A stretch of DNA of 64,000 nt from VAZQ01 sp035293945 (GTDB lineage: Bacteria > Pseudomonadota > Alphaproteobacteria > Rhizobiales > Xanthobacteraceae): NCBI GenBank assembly GCA_035293945.1, contig DATGLV010000037.1, forward strand, positions 1-64,000, read 5' to 3'. The notes under the pieces are model-generated. The model did no database searches and was not told the DNA's origin. It saw only the letters and a program-made list of their open reading frames with translations. This document shows positions 1-8,221 of this stretch, piece after piece. The first letter of the stretch is position 1; every line of letters begins with the position of its first letter. Position numbers and translations under genes: made by a program.

Positions 1-75
1 GGCGGCAGCCTGTTTGCGCTGCTGCGCGCGACCATTCAGGCGACGAGAGCCGGCTGGCCGGCAAAGCAGCGATAG
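1..75 (+). CDS. possible 3' end of a gene cut by the window edge
   Basis: Reading frame 1 stays open from the first base to a TAG, giving 24 residues that start GGSLFALLRA and end WPAKQR. The stretch is too short to identify. It could equally be chance, because random high-GC frames often stay open this long. Confidence 0.2.
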   Translation, partial: GGSLFALLRATIQATRAGWPAKQR

Positions 76-180
76 CTTAAGTCGGACCAGACCGGGATCC
101 GAATCGGCGACAAGCCGGGGCAAAATCCAAGCTGCCGATTATTTGTTGGTTGGTGAATACGTGCGGATGAGCGGACGCGC

Positions 181-582
181 TCAGGTCTTGATGTCGAGCA
201 GCGACTTCATCATCTCGGAGTAGACCTGGATCACTTTCGCGTTGGCGGCGAACTCATATTTGGCGGTGATCTGCTGCACGGCCTCGTTGGCGAGGTCGAC
301 ATTGGGCGCAGCGACATTGCCGCTCTGGTCCGCATAGGGCGCGGTCGGATCGTAGGCTGTCGTGTAGCTCGGAGAGATGTTGCTCACGATCGCCTTGGTG
401 CCGCCGCCCGCAACCGCGACCTGATCGACCCGCTGTGGCACGTAGGCCGGCGGATAGTTGGACGCATTCGCCGCGTCCGGCAGCGGGCCGTTGTCCTCGG
501 CGTTGGCGACATTGCTGGCGGAGACCTGCAGGCGCAGGCTCGCAGCCGCAAGACCGGAGCTGGCAATGGCGAGTATCGAGCC
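181..582 (-). CDS. FlgC-like flagellar basal-body rod protein
   Basis: This 133-residue protein has the two conserved ends of the flagellar rod/hook family. Near the N-terminus is a helix with the rod signature SASNVANAED. At the C-terminus is the NVDLANEA...YEFAANAKVIQVYSEM helix used for rod assembly. The length fits FlgC (about 135-140 residues), one of the proximal rod proteins exported by the flagellar type III apparatus. The start chosen is the internal ATG giving MGSILAIASSG, because FlgC proteins begin like this; an upstream ATG would add 10 residues. No other flagellar gene is in the window, so this is an isolated copy downstream of a cvpA-like gene on the same strand. Family assignment is good; whether it works in a real flagellum is unknown. 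Confidence 0.75.
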   Translation of the reverse strand, partial: GSILAIASSGLAAASLRLQVSASNVANAEDNGPLPDAANASNYPPAYVPQRVDQVAVAGGGTKAIVSNISPSYTTAYDPTAPYADQSGNVAAPNVDLANEAVQQITAKYEFAANAKVIQVYSEMMKSLLDIKT

Positions 583-671
583 CATGCGGCCTTTTTGCGC
601 CGTGAGCTGCAAATATTCGCTTTGGGAAACCTGACGAATCCGGATGGCGCCGTTATGCGGCGGTTAACCAA

Positions 672-1202
672 TCAAATCTTGCGCGCGCTCTTGAGCTGAT
701 CGATCAAAACGGTGATTTCGCTTGGCAAGGACTTGAGGCCCGCCTGACCGGCCGCAAGCAGGATGGGGCGCAATTGCGAGCCAGCAAGGAATGCGGGTTG
801 TCGGTCCGGCGGAATGATGCGGTCGAAGACGAGCACTAGGCTTATGGCGACCAGTGCGACCCGCAGCGCGCCCAGCATCGCGCCGGCCAAGCGATCGAGC
901 GGGCCGATCTCTTCGCCCACAGCCTGGTCGAGCGCGGCACGCAATAGGGCGCCCAGGATAAAGCCGAGACCGATAAAGACCACGAAGAAGAGGCCCGAGC
1001 CTACATCGCCCGGTACGGTCGCCTCGCGCATTGCCGGCGTATCTGTCGCAAGGCGCGCCACATAGGGGGTCGCGGCGACCGCAATCGGCATGGCGGCCAA
1101 ATACCCCATGATGGTGGCGACGCTGCGCAGAAGCCCCGCCCTGAAACCGGCGACGATCACCACCAACGCGATCCCGCAGACCGCAGCATCAAAGCTATTC
1201 AT
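672..1202 (-). CDS. CvpA family inner-membrane protein
   Basis: This is a 176-residue, strongly hydrophobic protein with about four membrane segments. It starts MNSFDAAVCGIALVVIVAGF and has the small-residue-rich second half (LAGAMLGALRVALVAISLVLV) typical of the CvpA/colicin V production family. CvpA proteins are inner-membrane proteins linked to envelope homeostasis and, in some genomes, sit next to purF. The start is the ATG at 1202, because the extra upstream codons in the open frame are low-complexity and not membrane-like. No strong ribosome-binding site is visible upstream. It is followed on the same strand by the FlgC-like gene, 89 bases away. Confidence 0.72.
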   Translation of the reverse strand: MNSFDAAVCGIALVVIVAGFRAGLLRSVATIMGYLAAMPIAVAATPYVARLATDTPAMREATVPGDVGSGLFFVVFIGLGFILGALLRAALDQAVGEEIGPLDRLAGAMLGALRVALVAISLVLVFDRIIPPDRQPAFLAGSQLRPILLAAGQAGLKSLPSEITVLIDQLKSARKI

Positions 1203-1584
1203 CGAAATCACGGAGGAGCACCCGAGGAATTTTCGGATCACGCCTGCCACGTCCGTATTGACGATTTGCCCCGCCCCAAGCGTCTGCGCCAGCTCTTCTT
1301 CAGGGGCTCCTTGGGATTTTATCGGGCATGCTTTCGATTGTGTGAGCAGGACTTCTGTTCGCCGCGGCCTCGGCAGCATGTCAGGCGGAGGATTTGCCTG
1401 CCGGCATGGCCCTCGGCCAGGCGGCCGCAGGGGCGCAGCAGCCCGTGGGCCAAAACGCAGGACGCTGCTTCCTTGACGCGCGGCGTATTTGCGTTCGAAA
1501 TGGCACAAGGGCATGAGGGCCGGAATCATGATCCGTTCATCGACGAGAAGCGCCGGGGGGGCGGCCGGGAAGACAGCGCGGGCG

Positions 1585-2610
1585 ATGTCCCACCTGATTG
1601 CGCTGAGCTTGCTTGGATTTGGCCTCTTCTTGGTCTGTGGGCCGCGCGCGCCGGCGGCCGCTGCCGACGCCTATTTCAAGGACAAGCAAATCCGTTTGAT
1701 CGTCGGCTCGGCGCCCGGGGGCGGCTATGATGCCTACGGGCGCCTGCTCGCCCAATACATGCGGGCGCATATTCCCGGCAACCCGACAATCATCGTGCAG
1801 AACATGCCCGGCGCCGGCTCGCTCGTCGCCGCCAACTACATTTATAATGTCGCCCCCAAGGACGGCACCTTCATTGGCGCCGTCAACGCCATGCTGGCGA
1901 CCGACCCGCTGCTCTATCCGGAGCGGGTGAAGTTCGATCCGCGGCAGTTCCGCTGGCTCGGCAGCGCGCTGCGCGAGAACCATGTGGGCGTCGCCTGGTA
2001 CCTGTCGCGGGTGAAGTCCTTCGACGACGTGCTCAAGAACGAGCTGATCGTCGCCGGCACCGGCGGGGCGACCAATTTCTATCCGCTGTTCGTCGACGCC
2101 ATTCTGGGTGCCAAGATCAAGATGATCCCCGGCTATCAGGGCACCAAGCAGGGCATGCTGGCGATGGAGCGCGGCGAGGTCGGCGGCGTGATGGGCATCA
2201 CCTGGGCGAGCATCAAGGCCACCAATGGCGCCTGGCTGCGCGACGACAAAATCCGCCCGTTCATCCAGTTCGGCCTGAAGAAGCACCCCGAGCTGCCCGA
2301 CGTCTCCTGGGTCTACGACTACGCCAAGACCCCGGAGGATCGCGCGGCCATGGATCTCGCCTTCGGCAATTCCGAGTTTGGCCGCCCCTTCATCGCTCCG
2401 CCCGGCGTGCCGGAGGATGTGGTGGAGATCCTGCGCGGCGCCTTCGAGGACACCATGAATGATCCCGACTTCCGCGCTGACGCAGAGAAGCGCCAGCTCG
2501 ATCTCGAGATCACCACCGGCCACGAGATTCAAGCGCTGGTCGACCACATCTATCAAACTCCGCCGCCCGTGGTGCAGCGGGTTCGCAAGATTGTGCAGGC
2601 ATCGGAGTAG
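1585..2610 (+). CDS. Bug-type TTT substrate-binding protein
   Basis: A 341-residue periplasmic binding protein of the Bug/TctC family, which binds carboxylates for tripartite tricarboxylate transporters. The ATG at 1585 gives a clean Sec signal peptide (MSHLIALSLLGFGLFLV, then cleavage near AAAADA). After it come the family hallmarks IRLIVGSAPGGGYDAYGRLL and, about 35 residues on, NMPGAGSLVAANYIYN. The end is the usual helical C-terminal lobe. Its closest relative in the window by eye is the protein at 18587-19621 (GGAYDAYARLL, YIPGNPAIV), so the two form a subgroup distinct from the other three Bug proteins here. An enzyme of the Asp/Glu racemase fold follows 106 bases downstream. No TctA or TctB membrane subunit is present. 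The ligand cannot be told. Confidence 0.85.
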   Translation: MSHLIALSLLGFGLFLVCGPRAPAAAADAYFKDKQIRLIVGSAPGGGYDAYGRLLAQYMRAHIPGNPTIIVQNMPGAGSLVAANYIYNVAPKDGTFIGAVNAMLATDPLLYPERVKFDPRQFRWLGSALRENHVGVAWYLSRVKSFDDVLKNELIVAGTGGATNFYPLFVDAILGAKIKMIPGYQGTKQGMLAMERGEVGGVMGITWASIKATNGAWLRDDKIRPFIQFGLKKHPELPDVSWVYDYAKTPEDRAAMDLAFGNSEFGRPFIAPPGVPEDVVEILRGAFEDTMNDPDFRADAEKRQLDLEITTGHEIQALVDHIYQTPPPVVQRVRKIVQASE

Positions 2611-2716
2611 TGGAGTGGCGAATGGCGAACGAAAAGGTCCTTGACGACGAGGCCTTGACTGCGGCGACTTGCAACCCTACTCCCCACACCCATTCCTAAT
2701 TCCGGACGAGGCATCA

Positions 2717-3451
2717 ATGGCGTTCACCAGCTGGCGAGGCGTGGTGGGCTGCGTCAAGCCCACCATGCGGCCGGGCGGCCTGGAAGAGCTGATCCGCATG
2801 CTGCCCGAGGGCATCGGCGTCATTCCGCTCTTTCTCGGCATCCGGGAAGGCACCACCGACGAGTTCAAGCGGGCGATTGCGCCCTACGAACCGCTCATCG
2901 CCAAGCTCGCCGAGTGCGGCTGCGACCTCATCCATCCGGAAGGCGCACCGCCGTTCATGGTGCTGGGCCACAAAGGCGAGGCCGAGCTCATCGAAAAATG
3001 GGAGCGGCAATACAAGGTGCCGGTCTTCACCTCCGGGACCAATCAGGTGCGGGCCCTGAAGGCCCTCAAGGTCAAGCGCTTCGTCGGGGCAACGTATTTC
3101 ACCGGTGCGATCAACGACGTATTCGCCAAATATTTCGTCGATGCGGGCTTCGAGGTTTTGGGCATGGAGGGAATATCGGCGCCGTTCGACCAGATCGGCC
3201 AGCTCTCCTCGCAAGAAGTCTACGCGCATGTGAAGCGGGCCTTCCTCAAGCATCGGGAGCGCGCGCAGGCGATTTACCTCCTGGGTTCCGGCTGGCGCGT
3301 GCTGCCGGTGATCGATCTGCTGGAGCAGGATCTGGGCGTTCCGGTCGTTCATCCGGTACCGGCGCGCTGCTGGGAGATCCAGCTTCGCCTGTCGATCCGC
3401 CAGCCGGTCAAGGGCTTCGGCCGCCTGCTTGCCGAGATGTTGCCGGGCTGA
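2717..3451 (+). CDS. maleate isomerase / Asp-Glu racemase superfamily protein
   Basis: A 244-residue protein with the layout of the arylmalonate decarboxylase and maleate cis-trans isomerase group: WRGVVGCVKPTMRPG near the start, a central PVFTSGTNQVRALKALKVKR segment (the family has TSATAMVDALRALG here), and a C-terminal VIDLLEQDLGVPVV segment. Enzymes of this superfamily use one or two cysteines to move a proton. By eye both usual cysteine positions look replaced: the loop after CDLIHP reads EGAPPF, and the second site reads LLGSGWRVL where the family has a Cys. The remaining Cys residues (GCDL, ARCWE) are elsewhere. The start at 2717 removes a non-homologous leader. It lies directly after a Bug binding protein, suggesting metabolism of an imported dicarboxylate, but this is inference. 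Confidence 0.68.
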   Translation: MAFTSWRGVVGCVKPTMRPGGLEELIRMLPEGIGVIPLFLGIREGTTDEFKRAIAPYEPLIAKLAECGCDLIHPEGAPPFMVLGHKGEAELIEKWERQYKVPVFTSGTNQVRALKALKVKRFVGATYFTGAINDVFAKYFVDAGFEVLGMEGISAPFDQIGQLSSQEVYAHVKRAFLKHRERAQAIYLLGSGWRVLPVIDLLEQDLGVPVVHPVPARCWEIQLRLSIRQPVKGFGRLLAEMLPG

Positions 3452-4429
3452 CTATTCCACCTTGGCGCCCGACACCTCGACCACATGCGCCCACTTGGCA
3501 ATATCGGCGCGGAGAAACTTGTCGAATTCGGCCGGGTCCATGCTCATCGACACGGCGCCCTGCTGCGCCCACATTTTTTGCAAGTCGGGACGGCTCACGA
3601 TCTTGGTGACCTCGGCGTTGAGCTTGCCGATGACCGGCTTCGGGGTTGCGGCCGGCGCCATCAGGCCGAGCCAGATCGTCGCCTCATAGCCGGGCACACC
3701 CGCCTCCGCGATCGTCGGCACGGCCGGCAGCACGGTCGAGCGCTTCATGCCGGTGGTGCCGAGCGCCCTCACCTGCCCGGCGCGCGCGATCGGCGCCATT
3801 GTGGTGATGGCATCGATCATCATCTGCACATGGCCGCCGATCACAGCGTTGCGGGCATCGCCGGAGCCCTTGTAGGGCACGTGCACGATGTTGGTGCCGC
3901 TCATGGCTTTGAACAGCTCGCCGGCCATGTGATAGGGGGTGCCGGGACCGGACGAGGCATAGTTGAGCTCGCCGGGCTTGGCTTTGGCGAGCGCGATGAA
4001 TTCCTTGAGGTTCTTGGCAGGCACCGACGGGTGCACCACCATCAGGAGATCGGAATAGTTGATCGGCGCGACCGCCACGAAATCGCGCATCAACGCGAAC
4101 GGCTTGTTGGGGATCAGCGATTCGTTGGTGGTGTGCGTGTTCGACATGAGAAGCAGCGTATAGCCGTCCGGCGCCGAGCGGGCGACCGCTTCGGTGCCGA
4201 GGATCGAGCCGGCGCCCGGGCGATCTTCCACGACGAACGACTGATTGAGATCTTCCGACATGTATTGGGCGAGCTCGCGGGCAAAAATGTCGGCAGGACC
4301 GCCCGCCGCGAAGGGCACGATCATCTTCACCGGTCGCGACGGATAGGTCTGTGCCAGGACGCCGTTTGTTGCCGCCGCAAGCGCTGCCAGGCCTGCGGCA
4401 ATGCGTAGAAGGGCCGCCACGAATCTCAT
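3452..4429 (-). CDS. Bug-type TTT substrate-binding protein
   Basis: A 325-residue exported binding protein. The ATG at 4429 is preceded by GGAGG at good spacing and opens a signal peptide ending LAAATNGVLAQTYPSRPV. The family signatures follow: VKMIVPFAAGGPADIFAREL, VEDRPGAGSILGTEAVA, GYTLLLMSNTH, and the lid region NYASSGPGTPYHMAGELFKA. It is convergent with the racemase-like gene, whose stop codon directly abuts its own. Bug proteins deliver carboxylates to TctAB-type permeases or act as sensors; no permease is encoded nearby. Ligand unknown. Confidence 0.87.
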   Translation of the reverse strand: MRFVAALLRIAAGLAALAAATNGVLAQTYPSRPVKMIVPFAAGGPADIFARELAQYMSEDLNQSFVVEDRPGAGSILGTEAVARSAPDGYTLLLMSNTHTTNESLIPNKPFALMRDFVAVAPINYSDLLMVVHPSVPAKNLKEFIALAKAKPGELNYASSGPGTPYHMAGELFKAMSGTNIVHVPYKGSGDARNAVIGGHVQMMIDAITTMAPIARAGQVRALGTTGMKRSTVLPAVPTIAEAGVPGYEATIWLGLMAPAATPKPVIGKLNAEVTKIVSRPDLQKMWAQQGAVSMSMDPAEFDKFLRADIAKWAHVVEVSGAKVE

Positions 4430-4840
4430 GAAATGCCTCCGGGCACCAACCGCCCTGACACGCACGATAATCGCCCCCGCCAGGGGTTTCAATGAACCGA
4501 TGGCGACGCATTCTGTCGCTCTGCCGCTGGCATGTGATATGCGCATCTCTCTCCAGGGTACGATGGAACATGCCAACGTCATTTCCTGCGGGCTGCGACT
4601 GCCGCCGTTGTCGATGTCGGCCGCGGGGCTTCAGCTATCTCATCCCCGCGGAAACCGAAAACTGAGCCACGGTGGCTAAGGCCGCCCCGGATCGCGGTCG
4701 TTGGACATTGAACGAGCGGGCATTGCTGGGGCGGAGCCTCTGGCGCATACTTGCTCCGATCGTCAGTTCCAAAGAGCTTCCAGCAACAACAAGCCGGCTC
4801 GCACAACGGCGCGCCTCGCGGCCGGCGATGGAGGAAAGAG
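4430..4840. other. 411-base intergenic region, divergent promoters expected
   Basis: This gap separates a leftward Bug gene from the rightward redox cluster, so it should hold promoters for both. No convincing small gene, repeat or operator was seen. The short open frames inside it have no recognisable protein features. Confidence 0.4.
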
Positions 4841-5491
4841 ATGCCCGATCTCGATCAACTCAACTTCGACCTCACGCCTCGCCGCGGCTTCTTCAGCCGG
4901 ATCGCCGGCCTGTCGGCGCTCGGCCTCCTCGGCTTTGCCCCCGCCCCTGCGCGCGCCCAGACGGCGCACGCGGATGGTCCCGAATGGCCCGGAACCCTCA
5001 AGGGCCGGCATAAACAGGTGTTCGACGTGTACGACATCAACGAAGGTTTCCCGCTCGGCTTCGCCAACAATTTCCTGACGCCGAATGAATCGGCGACGGC
5101 GGTGCTGATCTTTCGCCACAAGGGGCTGCCCTATGCGCTCAACAGCGCGATGTGGGCGAAATACAAGGTCGGCGAGTCATTCAAGATCATTGATCCGGAA
5201 ACCAAAGCGCCGGCGGTGAAGAATCCCTGGTTCGAGCCCAAGCCGGGCGTGTTGAACAATGCCGACATGGCGCTCGACCGCCTCATCGCCAAGGGCACGG
5301 TCATCGGCGCCTGCGGTGTCGCGCTCCGCGGCCAGAGCCGTCGCCTCGCGGAAAAAGCCGGCGTGAGCCCGGAGGACGCGTTGAAGGAATGGACCGCCAA
5401 CCTGATCCCGGGCACGACCGTGGTTCCTTCCGGCACGTGGGCGGTCAATCGGGCACAGGAGGCCGGCTGTACCTATTGCGCCGGCGGATGA
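4841..5491 (+). CDS. Tat-exported DsrE/DsrF-like protein
   Basis: A 216-residue protein whose ATG follows a GGAGGAAAG ribosome-binding site. Its N-terminus has a twin-arginine signal (TPRRGFFSRIAGLSALG, then AAs ending ARAQT), so it is exported folded. The mature part resembles the DsrE/F-like sulfur-relay fold: the DVYDINEGFPLGFANNFL start, a central GTVIGACGVALRGQSRRLA segment and the terminal VPSGTWAVNRAQEAGCTYC. DsrE-family proteins shuttle sulfur on a cysteine; here Cys occurs in IGACGVAL and twice at the C-terminal end. It overlaps the next gene by 4 bases (ATGA), so the two are probably translated together. The neighbourhood (iron-sulfur subunit, cytochromes, SoxCD) fits a role in periplasmic sulfur chemistry. 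Family call is by pattern and moderately sure. Confidence 0.65.
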   Translation: MPDLDQLNFDLTPRRGFFSRIAGLSALGLLGFAPAPARAQTAHADGPEWPGTLKGRHKQVFDVYDINEGFPLGFANNFLTPNESATAVLIFRHKGLPYALNSAMWAKYKVGESFKIIDPETKAPAVKNPWFEPKPGVLNNADMALDRLIAKGTVIGACGVALRGQSRRLAEKAGVSPEDALKEWTANLIPGTTVVPSGTWAVNRAQEAGCTYCAGG

Positions 5492-5985
5492 AGCTGCCGA
5501 AACCCGAAGGGCAGCCTATGGCCGTCAGCCTCAAGGTGAACGGCAAAATGCATAGTGTGGCGGCCGAGCCGGACACGCCGCTCCTCTACGTGCTGCGCAA
5601 CGATCTTGGCCTCAACGGCGCGAAGTTCGGCTGCGGGCTCGGCCAATGCGGCGCCTGCACGGTGCTGGTCGACGGCGGTGCGGTGCGCTCCTGCATCACT
5701 CCGGTAGGCACTCTCGCCAACGCGGAGGTCACCACGCTCGAAGGGCTTGGTACGCTCGAGCATCCGCACCCACTGCAGCAAGCCTTCATCACCGAGCAGG
5801 CGGCTCAATGCGGCTACTGCATCCCAGGCATGATCATGTTCGCCAAGGCGCTTCTCGATCGCAACGCGCGGCCAAGCGAAGCCGAGGTGCGCATGGCACT
5901 TGCCGACAACCTGTGTCGCTGCGGCGCCCATAACCGGATCATCCGTGCCGTGCTGAAGGCCGCGCAGGCCGGCCAGCGCATTTGA
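5488..5985 (+). CDS. (2Fe-2S)-binding subunit, xanthine dehydrogenase/IorA type
   Basis: A 165-residue protein with both iron-sulfur domains of the small subunit of molybdenum hydroxylases. The plant-ferredoxin domain has CGLGQCGACTVL with a further Cys in VRSCITP; the four-helix domain has QCGYCIPGMIM and DNLCRCGAHNRI. In CoxS, IorA and similar proteins these two clusters carry electrons from a large molybdopterin subunit to an acceptor. The start at 5488 overlaps the upstream stop codon (ATGA); an alternative ATG at 5518 also fits. No signal peptide is seen, so it is probably cytoplasmic unless carried out by a partner. The expected large subunit is absent: a cytochrome c and a sulfite-oxidase-type enzyme follow instead. 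Confidence 0.88.
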   Translation: MKLPKPEGQPMAVSLKVNGKMHSVAAEPDTPLLYVLRNDLGLNGAKFGCGLGQCGACTVLVDGGAVRSCITPVGTLANAEVTTLEGLGTLEHPHPLQQAFITEQAAQCGYCIPGMIMFAKALLDRNARPSEAEVRMALADNLCRCGAHNRIIRAVLKAAQAGQRI

Positions 5986-6158
5986 AGCGAGGCCGGGCGC
6001 CGCGCCGGATCCATCGTGTCCCACCGCGTGCACCACCTTGCGCTGCAAGCGTTGCTGCGGCATCCTTTCCGCTGGCTCTGACGCTCTGATCGCGTCACCA
6101 AACCGCGGGCACTGAACCATCGCGGGCATTCGAACAATGAACAATGGGAGGGTACGAC

Positions 6159-6794
6159 ATGATCAAAAATCATGTTCCGACTTTCTTCGGTGTTCTGGTT
6201 GTTCTCATTTTGCTCGCGGCGCCGACAAACATCGCTCGGGCAGCGGAGGCAGAGCACATCGCCGAAGTGCCCGCAGTGCCCACGCCCGGGAACGTCGCCG
6301 AGGCGAAGAACTTCCTCGGCGCCAAGCTCCTGGTTTGCAGCACATGCCACGGCGCCAGCGGTATGCCCAAAAATGCAGACGTTCCGATCATCTGGGGTTT
6401 GCAGGAAAACTACCTTCTCAAGCAGCTGCATGACTTCCAGCATGGCGATCGCGCAAACGAAGTCATGCTGTGGATGTCGACCGCCCTCACCCCGGAGGAG
6501 CTCGGATCGGCGGCGGCTTTCTTCTCGAAAAAGAGCTGGCCGGCGCGGCCTGCTCAAGCTGCCGCAGCCTCGCCCCCTGCGGCCGCGGCCGTGTGCCAGG
6601 TCTGCCATCAGCAGAACTTCGTCGGCGGAGTGCCGGCGCCACGCCTTGCCGGCCAGAAATACGAATATCTCGTCGAGCAGATGCGCCGCTTTGCCGATGG
6701 CGAGCGCACCAACAATGCCGATATGGCGAATATCATGAAAGCGATGTCGCCCGCCGATCGCGAGGCGATGGCGCGTTACATATCCGGCCTTTGA
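6159..6794 (+). CDS. di-heme cytochrome c (c4-like)
   Basis: A 211-residue exported cytochrome. The ATG at 6159 has GGGAGG upstream and opens a signal peptide (FFGVLVVLILLAAPTNIARAA). Two heme-attachment motifs are visible, CSTCHG in the first half and CQVCHQ in the second, and each domain ends with a YLLKQL/YLVEQM helix as in cytochrome c4 type proteins. The domains are joined by an Ala/Pro linker. It should carry electrons in the periplasm between the dehydrogenases encoded here and a terminal oxidase. It lies between the iron-sulfur subunit and soxC on the same strand. Confidence 0.88.
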   Translation: MIKNHVPTFFGVLVVLILLAAPTNIARAAEAEHIAEVPAVPTPGNVAEAKNFLGAKLLVCSTCHGASGMPKNADVPIIWGLQENYLLKQLHDFQHGDRANEVMLWMSTALTPEELGSAAAFFSKKSWPARPAQAAAASPPAAAAVCQVCHQQNFVGGVPAPRLAGQKYEYLVEQMRRFADGERTNNADMANIMKAMSPADREAMARYISGL

Positions 6795-6958
6795 ACTGGA
6801 TGAGAGAGAGGTAGCGAAGTAGGCGTTGGCGTTGACAGGCTGTCTGTTTACCTGAACACTACGCAGAGTTGGCGAGAATGGTCGGGCCGGAACGGAGCAA
6901 GCCGAAGCCCCAGCAAGCCAGAGCTCAGATCAAAATTTCGGAATCACGGGAGGCAATC

Positions 6959-8221
6959 ATGGATACCAATCCATCCGGCCGCAGGCGGTTCCTCAAGCAG
7001 GCTGCCGCACTGGCCGGTGTGGCCGCAGGGGCCGGAGCCGGCGCCGAGTGGGGCGCGCGCGGCCAATCAGCCGGCAGCGCTGGCAAGACTGATAATTTCA
7101 ATCCCGAGGCCGAGGGCTACGACCACCGCGAGCTCCTGCGCCGCGGGGCCAGAATGACGGTCGATCACATCACCTACTACACGCCGCTGCAGGACTATGC
7201 CGGCATCATCACGCCGGCCTCGCTGCATTTCGTTCAGTACCACGCATCGCACTTCCCGGACATTGACGCCAAGCAGCATCGGCTCACCATTCACGGAATG
7301 GTGGATCGTCCTATGAGCTTCAGCATGGACGATCTCAAACGCCTGCCTTCCGTGTCCCGGATCCATTTCGTGGAGTGCCATGCCAACGGCTCTCCCATGA
7401 TCCACAATGCCGGCAATGAGAACATGGGGCCGCCCGTCCAGTTCATCTGGGGGATGGCCAGCAACAGCGAATGGACGGGGGTGCCGCTGTCCGTGTTGTT
7501 GAACATCGTTGGCGTGCAGAAGGAAGCAAGCTGGCTGGTTTACGAAGGGGCGGACCCGGGCAAGTTCAGTCACACCATGCCGCTGGCAAAGGCCATGGAC
7601 GACTGCATTGTGGCCTACGGCCAGAATGGCGAGACTGTGCGGGTCGAGCAGGGTTACCCGATCCGGATGATCGTGCCCGGCTGGGAAGGGCCCTTCAACG
7701 TGAAGTACCTGTCTCATATCAAGGTGGTGGACGAGCCCTACCACACCTGGAATGAAAGCATGAACCATTCCGTCATAAGAAACGATATTGGCGGGAAATC
7801 GCGCTGGTATCATTTCGAGTGGGCGCCGAAGTCCGTCATCACGCGGCCTTCGGCTGGAATGAACATACGTCCGGGATATGTCGAGATTACCGGCTTGGCT
7901 TGGTCAGGTGGCGGCAAGATCACCAAGGTCGATGTCTCCACCGACGGCGGCCAGAGCTGGAAGGAAGCAAAGCTGCAGGCGCCCGTGCTTACGAAGGCAC
8001 AGGCGCGATTTAATTTCGACTGGGTCTGGGACGGACAAGAGTGTGTCATCCAGTCTCGTTGCGTGGATGAAAATGGCGTCGTTCAGCCATCGCGTGCGGA
8101 ATTGTACAAGGACTGGGGCATCGCTGAGACGGACAAGCCGGCGCGCGCCATCCATTTCAATGCCATGCAGCCGTGGCGAGTGGCCAGCGATGGGAGCTTG
8201 CACGATGCGATGTTCGCTTAG
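6959..8221 (+). CDS. soxC: SoxC-type molybdopterin sulfite/sulfane dehydrogenase
   Basis: A 420-residue sulfite-oxidase-family enzyme. The ATG at 6959 follows GGGAGG and starts a twin-arginine signal (SGRRRFLKQAAALAG), as expected for a periplasmic molybdoenzyme exported with its cofactor. The molybdenum-ligating cysteine lies in FVECHANGSP. Other family segments are VLLNIVGV, QGYPIRMIVPGWEGPFNVKY and the C-terminal dimerisation domain with VDVSTDGGQSWKEA. SoxC with SoxD oxidises sulfane sulfur in the Sox pathway; close relatives oxidise free sulfite. The 3' end overlaps the next cytochrome gene by 17 bases, typical of a two-subunit complex. No soxXYZAB genes are in the window, so the substrate could be sulfite or another oxyanion. 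Confidence 0.86.
   Translation: MDTNPSGRRRFLKQAAALAGVAAGAGAGAEWGARGQSAGSAGKTDNFNPEAEGYDHRELLRRGARMTVDHITYYTPLQDYAGIITPASLHFVQYHASHFPDIDAKQHRLTIHGMVDRPMSFSMDDLKRLPSVSRIHFVECHANGSPMIHNAGNENMGPPVQFIWGMASNSEWTGVPLSVLLNIVGVQKEASWLVYEGADPGKFSHTMPLAKAMDDCIVAYGQNGETVRVEQGYPIRMIVPGWEGPFNVKYLSHIKVVDEPYHTWNESMNHSVIRNDIGGKSRWYHFEWAPKSVITRPSAGMNIRPGYVEITGLAWSGGGKITKVDVSTDGGQSWKEAKLQAPVLTKAQARFNFDWVWDGQECVIQSRCVDENGVVQPSRAELYKDWGIAETDKPARAIHFNAMQPWRVASDGSLHDAMFA

Noticed and set aside
1537..2556. Long minus-strand open frame opposite the first Bug gene (339 codons)
   Set aside because: Its sequence is the antisense of a clear exported binding protein and has no domain of its own; antisense frames stay open in high-GC DNA.
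6832..6860. TTGACA as a possible sigma70 promoter upstream of soxC
   Set aside because: At 17-base spacing the -10 would be AACACT, only three of six matches.
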